From contig JAITKY010000029.1 in assembly GCA_031278135.1 (NCBI GenBank), positions 1-6,081 of the forward strand: 6,081 nucleotides of DNA, written 5' to 3'. Source of the DNA: Prevotellaceae bacterium. Its GTDB lineage: Bacteria > Bacteroidota > Bacteroidia > Bacteroidales > UBA932. Shown piece after piece: positions 1 through 5,119 of the stretch (the stretch's first letter is position 1; each line of letters opens with the position of its first letter). The position numbers and the translations under genes are program-made. Under the pieces are notes generated by a model that worked only from the letters and a program-made list of their open reading frames with translations, was not told where the DNA came from and did no database searches.

Positions 1-10
1 ACATACAAAA

Positions 11-157
11 TACATCATACATCATACATCATACATCATACATCATACATCATACATCATACATCATACATAATACATCATACATCATACATCATACATC
101 ATACATCATACATCATACATCATACATCATACATCATACATCATACATCATACATCA
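11..157. repeat. Heptanucleotide tandem array, 21 units of TACATCA (minus strand TGATGTA)
   Basis: By direct reading, 147 bp make exactly 21 head-to-tail copies of a 7-bp unit. Twenty are perfect; only the ninth, at 67-73, differs (TACATAA). A degenerate copy (TACAAAA) lies at 4-10, so the array may continue beyond the window. It has no spacers, so it is a simple tandem repeat and not a CRISPR. The unit is not self-complementary and predicts no hairpin. The array starts exactly at the cinA stop: the last three bases of the terminal unit (155-157) read TGA on the minus strand. Seven is not a multiple of three, so each minus-strand frame meets a TGA every 21 bp, whereas the plus strand is open throughout. 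Near-perfect identity suggests recent expansion by slippage. Confidence 0.97.
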
Positions 158-1393
158 TAACTCTATCAACTGCAATCTCAACGCATTTAGTGCTATCGAC
201 GAAGCGCCGGCAATATTTCCCTGTCTGTCACAAAAAAAATTATAGGAAAAAGTTTTAGTACTGTTTGGTGTCGTTATCCCGAACCAGCACAATCCCACGG
301 GTTTATCTATTGTTTCTCCGGTGGGTCCCGCTATTCCTGTTGTCGAAACCGCATAATCGGCGTTAAACGTTTTAAGCGCTCCTTCAGCCATTTGCCGGGC
401 GACTTCGCTACTGACGGCTCCAAATTTTTCGATATCAGCAGGATCGACATCTAACACACTCGTCTTTATTTCGTTGGAATACGCAACTATTCCACCTTTG
501 AAATACGCCGAACTGCCTGAAATCGAAGTTATCCGGTGGGCAATACGTCCACCTGTACACGATTCGGCTGTTGCAACCGTCGCTCCCTTTTTAAACAACA
601 ATTCGCCTAAAACCGATTCCAAAGTATCAGGCTCATATCCATAGATATACTTTCCTAAAACATCAATCAGTCGGTTAAACTGTTCTTCGATAATCTGTTT
701 TCCATCGGGAATATAACTTGACAATCGCAATTTCACGCCTGTTTCGATGTTTGGGAGATAAGCCAGCGCAATATTTTCAGGCAAAGCATTTTCCCAGATT
801 TCTATTTTTTTTGCGAGTTCGGATTCCGAAATGCCATACGTCATCAATGTTTTATGGAAAATTTCGGGTAAAGCGATTTTTTGTCTCAACAAAACCAGCA
901 CATCCGGCAACATTTTCATCATTTCGGAAGGTACACCCGGCATGGCAACACAGACAGTTTTGCCCTTTTCGAACCACATACCGGGAGCCGTTCCGTGATT
1001 GTTGGGTATAACCGTACAGCAATCAGGAACTTCAGCTTGTTGTTTATTGAGCTCGTTCATGGCGATGCCTCTTTTTACAAAACGTGTTTCAATAAATTTC
1101 AAACTTGGTTCATGCACAATCATGCGGATAGAGCCAAAATAACCGGCTAACACTCTTTTGGTTATATCGTCGTTTGTGGGACCGAGACCTCCGGTTATGA
1201 GAATTATGTCTGCACTCTGTTCTGCTTCCGACAAAGCCGTTTTTATTGCTTCCGCATTGTCGGATATAGACGTTATCTTATTGACTTTTACCCCCGACAG
1301 ATTCAATTCACGCGCCATCCACGCCGAATTAGTATCGACAATTTGACCTATAAGTATCTCATCGCCAACAGTTATTATTTCAGCCGTGTACAC
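155..1393 (-). CDS. cinA: CinA, competence/damage-inducible protein with C-terminal NMN amidohydrolase (PncC) domain
   Basis: A 412-aa, full-length two-domain CinA. The N-terminal MoCF/CinA domain (about residues 3-170) shows AEIITVGDE at the start, TGGLGPTNDDIT at 67-78, GTAPG at 134-138 and MPGVPSEM at 151-158. A linker leads to the C-terminal CinA/PncC domain (about 255-410) with AESCTGG at 276-282, carrying the family's active-site serine, TGIAGPTG at 352-359 and KPVGL at 364-368. In characterised relatives the C-terminal domain converts nicotinamide mononucleotide to nicotinate mononucleotide, and the N-terminal domain is an ADP-ribose pyrophosphatase. The protein is cytoplasmic. The start is GTG at 1391-1393: it places the N-terminus as in the family, and the first internal Met (26) would remove the first strand. 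Only a weak purine stretch precedes it. It begins 2 bp after the upstream stop, suggesting translational coupling. Its TGA stop lies in the heptamer array. Confidence 0.96.
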   Translation of the reverse strand: MYTAEIITVGDEILIGQIVDTNSAWMARELNLSGVKVNKITSISDNAEAIKTALSEAEQSADIILITGGLGPTNDDITKRVLAGYFGSIRMIVHEPSLKFIETRFVKRGIAMNELNKQQAEVPDCCTVIPNNHGTAPGMWFEKGKTVCVAMPGVPSEMMKMLPDVLVLLRQKIALPEIFHKTLMTYGISESELAKKIEIWENALPENIALAYLPNIETGVKLRLSSYIPDGKQIIEEQFNRLIDVLGKYIYGYEPDTLESVLGELLFKKGATVATAESCTGGRIAHRITSISGSSAYFKGGIVAYSNEIKTSVLDVDPADIEKFGAVSSEVARQMAEGALKTFNADYAVSTTGIAGPTGETIDKPVGLCWFGITTPNSTKTFSYNFFCDRQGNIAGASSIALNALRLQLIEL

Positions 1394-1395
1394 TG

Positions 1396-2046
1396 TTATT
1401 TCTTTTTTAGAATCTTCGGCAAATCGTATGCAACTCCCAGCCTGAATCCTTTTTCAAGAACCTTCTGCTGCGTCCCAACGTCTATCCACGAATGTGCTTT
1501 GATATAAGGATTTAGAAAGACTGACAGGCCGAAATCGAAATCATAATTAAGGCCAGCTCCGACAATTCCTCCGAATCCTGTTTGATTTTCGAAATAAACA
1601 CTGTTGGAGACGTCAACGTCAATCAACACTCCAGCATTGACAAAAAAGTACTTCAAGAACTTAGCCCTTAATGTTACCGGAACATTAAGCAAGTTCATTT
1701 CCGTTTTTTGTGTTCGCATGAACATATTTTCGCCGGGCATAATATTGGGAGAAATGTCAATATTATGTCTCGAATATTCCAGTCCCGTTTCTACTTCCAG
1801 CCACTTGTTCAAACCCCGTATGTAGGTCAATCCCAATGTATAAAAGTTTTTACCTTCGTAACTGTAATCAGAAACGTCCGATTTCCCAAAAATATCGTTA
1901 ACTCCCAAAGATGAAAATGTTAACCCTATCTTGTTGGTGAGTTCGTTTTTGGCATTCAATTTGCCGGATTCTTTTTGAGCGTACAATGAAGTCTGCATTG
2001 CCAATATGCAAATGATAACTAATAATTTAAAGGTTCTATAATTCAT
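1396..2046 (-). CDS. Secreted outer-membrane beta-barrel protein (PorT-like / small porin family)
   Basis: A 216-aa protein with a clear signal peptide: basic MNYRTFK, hydrophobic core LLVIICILA, likely cleavage after SLYA near residue 23. The mature part is rich in alternating hydrophobic/polar strands and short turns. The segment NLLNVPVTLRAKFLKYFFVNAG (about 118-139), followed by glycine-rich strands (GGIVGAGLNYDF, 159-170), is typical of the Bacteroidetes small beta-barrel families (OMP_b-brl / PorT-like), usually about eight strands. The barrel would sit in the outer membrane; the specific role cannot be read from sequence. The end (KILKKK) lacks a terminal aromatic residue. The gene starts with ATG 28 bp after the ligase-like gene, in an A/T-only stretch with no recognisable promoter or Shine-Dalgarno site, and ends 2 bp before cinA. 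Co-transcription with both is likely. Family level is fairly sure, function unknown. Confidence 0.82.
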   Translation of the reverse strand: MNYRTFKLLVIICILAMQTSLYAQKESGKLNAKNELTNKIGLTFSSLGVNDIFGKSDVSDYSYEGKNFYTLGLTYIRGLNKWLEVETGLEYSRHNIDISPNIMPGENMFMRTQKTEMNLLNVPVTLRAKFLKYFFVNAGVLIDVDVSNSVYFENQTGFGGIVGAGLNYDFDFGLSVFLNPYIKAHSWIDVGTQQKVLEKGFRLGVAYDLPKILKKK

Positions 2047-2074
2047 ATTTTACTTTTTTTATTTATTATTATTT

Positions 2075-3511
2075 TTAATTAATTATTTCCCATCCCTTCT
2101 TTATATTTTTATCGATAACGTCCTGCATAATCTGCATAATCTGTTCTTCGTTATTCGACACAAACACATCCCTTTGCAGCGGTTCTTTACGTTCCGAACT
2201 GAAATTGGTGTAGTGAAAAACATAAGCCGGATATTCCGGTTTTTTTTCTTTTCCCGTTTTCCATACTACGAATTTCTGCACCATGAGTTTGTTTCCCGTT
2301 TCTTTCTTATATACCTCACGATGAATGATTTTGCTTTTCGGAAGTTCGATATCTTTTTTGATTTCGTCTTCCGGAATATACGAAAAACTGTTGATTTGCG
2401 ACAGTCGGATGTCCTCGAAACACACTTTTTTGTCGTCACGAAATCTTACGAAAATAGGATAAACGAAACTTATCCCACTGACACTGCCTCGTCTTACATA
2501 CTGTCCATTAACTATTTCCAGTACAGGATTCATAATCGCTCCCGAAGACGTCTCGAACAGAACGTCGTTTACCATCAGTTCGATAACCGTTTCGGGTTTA
2601 ATCATGTGAAAAGCAACATGATTGGAGTCTGTTTCGATATACAGCGATTCGATAATTTTCGGAGTTAAGTCGTTGAGCAGTTTTTTTTTCAGTTCGTCGT
2701 CGAATCCGTTGCCTGTTTTTCCTGTTATCTGATAATGACCTTCTTCGGGCATCATTGCCAAAAGCAAAGATCGTATTTGTCCTTTTTGGTCTCCCGTTCC
2801 TTCCGAAAAGCCAACTATCGCAACATCAACGGTATAACGCGGTTTTATCTTGTACACCAAAGGCAATTCGCTCCTAACAACAAGACCTTCGGCGCCCTCA
2901 TCCTCAACCCATTTGCGATAAATTTCCCTTACATCCGATTTCGAGGACGCTCTCTGCATTATCACAGGACGACAAGTGTCTGTTTTCCCGAAAATATTGT
3001 TCAACGTCCTGTATGTCTCTTCGTAAGACATCGCCTTGTTGATGTCGTTATTGATTTCGTAGATGTCGAAAGGCGCAATGTGCAGGTTTTTAACGAGTTT
3101 TTCGTCTGACAAAGATTCAAGCACATCGAACACTCTTGTACGTCCTTTTCCCTCATTCACATACAGTTCCGAAGGGATAACTGCCTGCTGTATTCCTGCT
3201 GCCGACAAGGCTTTTCCGGCTTCATCGACGCATGGCAATCCAAGTCTGACACGTCCCGAACGGTTCAATACAAACACATTATCTCCATCGAAAAATATCA
3301 GGTTAAGTTCGCCGTCATATTTGCGGGTTACGAAAAAATCGCTGCCGCCCAAACGGTCGCTAATCTGTTCAGGGTTAATCGACAAGTAACTTTTTGTAAC
3401 TTCCTTTTTGTAGTTGATTGCCTTAGCCGACAATTCTTCCGCCACCGCTTCCGCAGGACCTTCTTCGTATCCGTTCTTTTTCGTCAGTTTGTCTTTATAT
3501 ATTTTCATCAT
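2075..3511 (-). CDS. ATP-dependent DNA ligase-like protein (covalent nucleotidyltransferase)
   Basis: A 478-aa protein with the ordered motifs of ATP-dependent polynucleotide ligases. Motif I is KYDGE at 64-68 (Lys64 the predicted AMP-accepting nucleophile), motif III region PSELYV at 113-118, IIIa APFDIYEI at 146-153, IV EGLVVR at 208-213, V YKIKPR at 220-225, and motif VI-like FVRFRDDK at 354-361 in a C-terminal OB-fold region (about 240-370) that includes GKTGNGFDDEL. Predicted reaction: ATP-dependent sealing of nucleic-acid nicks in the cytoplasm; DNA versus RNA substrate cannot be decided here. Oddities: Leu69 replaces the Arg of the usual KxDGxR, only about 60 residues precede motif I so no large N-terminal DNA-binding domain exists, and about 108 extra residues (371-478) follow the OB region. 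It is not a LigD fusion. The ORF overlaps the preceding gene by 17 bp; the start is ATGATG, so Met1 or Met2 may be used, with GGAAG rather far upstream. Confidence 0.88.
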   Translation of the reverse strand: MMKIYKDKLTKKNGYEEGPAEAVAEELSAKAINYKKEVTKSYLSINPEQISDRLGGSDFFVTRKYDGELNLIFFDGDNVFVLNRSGRVRLGLPCVDEAGKALSAAGIQQAVIPSELYVNEGKGRTRVFDVLESLSDEKLVKNLHIAPFDIYEINNDINKAMSYEETYRTLNNIFGKTDTCRPVIMQRASSKSDVREIYRKWVEDEGAEGLVVRSELPLVYKIKPRYTVDVAIVGFSEGTGDQKGQIRSLLLAMMPEEGHYQITGKTGNGFDDELKKKLLNDLTPKIIESLYIETDSNHVAFHMIKPETVIELMVNDVLFETSSGAIMNPVLEIVNGQYVRRGSVSGISFVYPIFVRFRDDKKVCFEDIRLSQINSFSYIPEDEIKKDIELPKSKIIHREVYKKETGNKLMVQKFVVWKTGKEKKPEYPAYVFHYTNFSSERKEPLQRDVFVSNNEEQIMQIMQDVIDKNIKKGWEIIN

Positions 3512-4208
3512 TGTTAAGCGCTTTTACTTCCATATTAGTTAAATGCAATATCATGCAATATTTATCGCCGTCGATTCGTCCTTCCAGAAAAGCCCTGTAA
3601 GGAGTTCCACCTGAGGTAATTATCAAAGGTTCGGCGCCTTTTTTTCCTGCGCCGACAAACATTAACGATTTGCTTTCGTGCAATTCTTTTGCCATATCGT
3701 ATAGAAAATCGTACGTCAATCCGCTAACATGCTTTATCTGATACTTTTGGACAAAAACAAACTTGCGAACGGCAACTTCTTTCGGCACTTTCTTTCCCGA
3801 CCACTGTATCATATTTTCGCCCGTAATGTTCGACACAACTTTCGTGAGATCTTTGCGTTCTTTTTCTTCGCCGTCAGGAGTTCTGACAATTTGTAACCTG
3901 TTGACTCTGTAAGCGATTTTGTTATCTTTATTGAGATAAAGTTTATGCGTGCCGCCTATTTTCCGCCCAATATTTTCGATATCAAGTTCGGGATCGGATT
4001 CGATAATCGCTTCGCCCAGGGCTTTCAGATCTCCGTATTTTCCGACTAAAGCCTCGTCCATCAGTTCCAGCGTCGATTTCAGGAGTTTAATATTCTGTTG
4101 TTCTGCGCCGTTACCGAGTATATACTTCACTTTGCTTTTTTGTGTGATACGTTCGAAGGCTACTTCGGCATCCCGCTTTTTTTCGTTGGATATATTTATT
4201 CCTCTCAT
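3495..4208 (-). CDS. Uncharacterised ligase-associated protein (237 aa)
   Basis: I do not recognise a named family. The protein is soluble-looking, with no signal peptide or membrane segment. Residues 8-75 are charged and probably helical. A central segment (about 80-120) has GRKIGGTHKLYLNKDNKIAY and a PDGEEKERKD loop. The C-terminal half looks folded and constrained: WSGKKVP (136-142), VRKFVFVQKYQIKHVSGLTYDFLYDMAKELH (148-177 region), FVGAGKKGAEPLI (184-196) and GGTPYRAFLEGRIDGDKY (200-217). The density of Gly, aromatic and charged residues there suggests a conserved family and not a spurious ORF. It starts with ATG 12 bp after the 206-aa gene without a Shine-Dalgarno site, and its last 17 bp overlap the ligase-like gene, so its product is probably made alongside the ligase. 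A ligase partner or substrate adaptor is my inference; no catalytic motif is visible. Confidence 0.85.
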   Translation of the reverse strand: MRGINISNEKKRDAEVAFERITQKSKVKYILGNGAEQQNIKLLKSTLELMDEALVGKYGDLKALGEAIIESDPELDIENIGRKIGGTHKLYLNKDNKIAYRVNRLQIVRTPDGEEKERKDLTKVVSNITGENMIQWSGKKVPKEVAVRKFVFVQKYQIKHVSGLTYDFLYDMAKELHESKSLMFVGAGKKGAEPLIITSGGTPYRAFLEGRIDGDKYCMILHLTNMEVKALNNDENI

Positions 4209-4220
4209 AATGAATAACTG

Positions 4221-4841
4221 TTAAAACATTGAAAAATCAATTTCCGTATCTTCCTCTTCTTCCTCTATTTCGGGCTCTTCTTCGATAATTGACGTTTGAA
4301 CGAGGCTAATCATCTCAAACTCATTCAGTACGCCAATCATCATAAACAGATTTTTGCCTTTGTTTTGGTCGCCAGCTGTCAGCAAAAACGCTGTTTTACC
4401 TTCATAACTGTCTCTATAACAGTATGTGAAACTGTAAATATCGTTGCCGATAAAGTTGATAAGTTCGTCGCTTACCCCGTCTAACTGATAGAACGACAGG
4501 ATGCTATAGTCCAAAAATTCATCGATGCCGACTTTTTGCGACAATTCTATCGGAACAGAATAACTCGACGGCATCAACTCCGCCGGCATACCATCCTCAT
4601 ACACTGCTTTTAACTCGGAACGTTGCACCCAAAAACCGTCGCTGGAAACAATACCCAAAGCGATTCCGCCTTTCGGTATGATAAAAGTGCCGGATTCGTC
4701 CATACTGACAAGTTTACACTCGTTTCCTTCGTCGTCCAAAGCGATATTTTCTGTCCAACCGTAGAGTTTTTTACGGTCGATCTTTGTCGGAGAACTTACA
4801 TACTCCTTACCGTTCACTAAAAATGTTAATTCTCTTGCCAT
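4221..4841 (-). CDS. Uncharacterised protein with acidic, Phe-ended C-terminal tail; first gene of the ligase cassette
   Basis: A 206-aa cytoplasmic-looking protein of no family I can name. The body (1-185) is rich in beta-type segments: ELTFLVNGKEYV at the N-terminus, KKLYGW (24-29), FIIPKGG (53-59), FWVQRSEL (70-77), then PSSYSVPIEL (91-100) and FLDYSILSFYQL (109-120). Residues 187-202 form an acidic tail with 12 Asp/Glu in 16, followed by the tip FSMF. This layout (folded core, acidic tail, terminal Phe) resembles the partner-binding tails of single-stranded-DNA-binding proteins such as bacterial SSB and T7 gp2.5; that similarity is of type, not shown homology. The ATG at 4839-4841 lies about 20 bp from a predicted -7 promoter element, making this the first gene of the operon. 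No Shine-Dalgarno site; the leader is A-rich. The 237-aa gene follows after 12 bp. Confidence 0.85.
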   Translation of the reverse strand: MARELTFLVNGKEYVSSPTKIDRKKLYGWTENIALDDEGNECKLVSMDESGTFIIPKGGIALGIVSSDGFWVQRSELKAVYEDGMPAELMPSSYSVPIELSQKVGIDEFLDYSILSFYQLDGVSDELINFIGNDIYSFTYCYRDSYEGKTAFLLTAGDQNKGKNLFMMIGVLNEFEMISLVQTSIIEEEPEIEEEEEDTEIDFSMF

Positions 4842-4861
4842 TTTTGACTGTTTTTACGGTG

Positions 4862-4892
4862 CGAAAGTACACATTTTTTTTTAATCCGAAAA
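4862..4892 (-). promoter_or_regulatory. Predicted Bacteroidetes-type promoter for the ligase cassette
   Basis: On the minus strand TACTTTCG (4869-4862) matches seven of eight positions of the -7 consensus TAnnTTTG. TTTTCGG (4892-4886) is a plausible -33 element, though the spacing is slightly short. Transcription would start roughly 10-15 bp before the ATG at 4841, giving a very short leader. The spacer contains nine consecutive A residues (plus-strand T at 4874-4882). No competing promoter is evident in the short gaps further down the gene set. Confidence 0.6.
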
Positions 4893-4902
4893 TAAAATGT
4901 GT
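4869..4902. promoter_or_regulatory. AT-rich inverted repeat overlapping the promoter
   Basis: The plus strand has ACACATTTT at 4869-4877 and AAAATGTGT at 4894-4902, a perfect 9-bp inverted repeat. After one A/A-type mismatch the pairing continues for 4 bp, leaving a 6-base loop (4883-4888). The dyad spans the predicted -33 and spacer region and abuts the -7 element. It could be an operator or a cruciform-prone element. It is unlikely to be a minus-strand terminator, because the stem is nearly all A/T and no T-run follows. Confidence 0.45.
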
Positions 4903-4904
4903 TT

Positions 4905-4960
4905 TTGAACGCTTGCGGGCTTTGACATGTTCTTAATTCAGTTACCTTTTGCCCGTTCAA
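4905..4960. repeat. Interrupted inverted repeat upstream of the cassette promoter
   Basis: TTGAAC (4905-4910) pairs with GTTCAA (4955-4960), and GGGC (4917-4920) pairs with GCCC (4951-4954), leaving a 6-base bulge on one side and a 30-base loop. It lies just after the restored stop of the upstream gene (4985). It could be a weak terminator for that gene or a binding site upstream of the -33 element. The long loop and poor T-run make a terminator doubtful. The rest of the gap 4842-4984 holds nothing else I can identify. Confidence 0.3.
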
Positions 4961-4984
4961 TCAATTCTATATATTTATTTTTAA

Positions 4985-5119
4985 TCAAAATTTTATCTGT
5001 ATCTGCAATTTTGCATCTGTTTGTTTGTTTCCTGCGATAGCCGCCAATCCGCTGCTTATTTCTTCTTTTTCGAAATAATATGTCTGCGATATACGGAACC
5101 ATAACTGTATTTTATTTTA
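4985..5119 (-). pseudogene. Severed C-terminal end of the upstream beta-barrel gene (43 codons after an in-frame TAA)
   Basis: The TAA at 5117-5119 ends the upstream ORF, but reading on in the same frame gives 43 codons to a TGA at 4985-4987. The conceptual segment starts NKIQLWFRISQTYYF and ends KLQIQIKF. It alternates like a membrane beta-strand and has the terminal Phe typical of an outer-membrane beta-signal. It fits the family's usual C-terminus, with a strand, a TxYF motif, a Gly-containing turn and a closing strand ending in KF. A single base change, for example TCA to TAA, would explain the stop, since no shift of frame or gap is needed. It could be a real nonsense mutation, strain polymorphism or sequence error. 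Confidence 0.72.

Noticed and set aside
11..157. CRISPR array
   Set aside because: The units are contiguous 7-mers with no spacers, and no cas genes are present.
1..160. Plus-strand coding repeat (open frame giving a YIIHHTS heptapeptide pattern)
   Set aside because: The frame is open only because the unit has no plus-strand stop. There is no start, no ribosome site and no domain, and it runs antisense to the whole operon.
718..1346. Plus-strand ORFs opposite cinA
   Set aside because: They are antisense shadows of a clearly conserved gene, with arginine/phenylalanine-rich or low-complexity translations resembling nothing.
2174..3389. Plus-strand ORFs of 108-164 aa opposite the ligase-like gene
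   Set aside because: They lie wholly inside a gene with ordered ligase motifs. The translations are Phe/Arg-rich, as expected from the reverse complement.
2075..3511. LigD/Ku-type non-homologous end-joining ligase
   Set aside because: No polymerase or phosphoesterase domain is fused to it, and neither upstream protein shows Ku features.
4869..4902. Rho-independent terminator
   Set aside because: The stem is nearly all A/T, it has no T-run on the minus strand, and it overlaps a better-supported promoter.
5117..5119. Programmed recoding or readthrough of the TAA
   Set aside because: TAA is not the codon used for selenocysteine or pyrrolysine. Neighbouring genes use TAA as a normal stop, and no stimulatory structure is visible. 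A nonsense mutation or sequence error is simpler.
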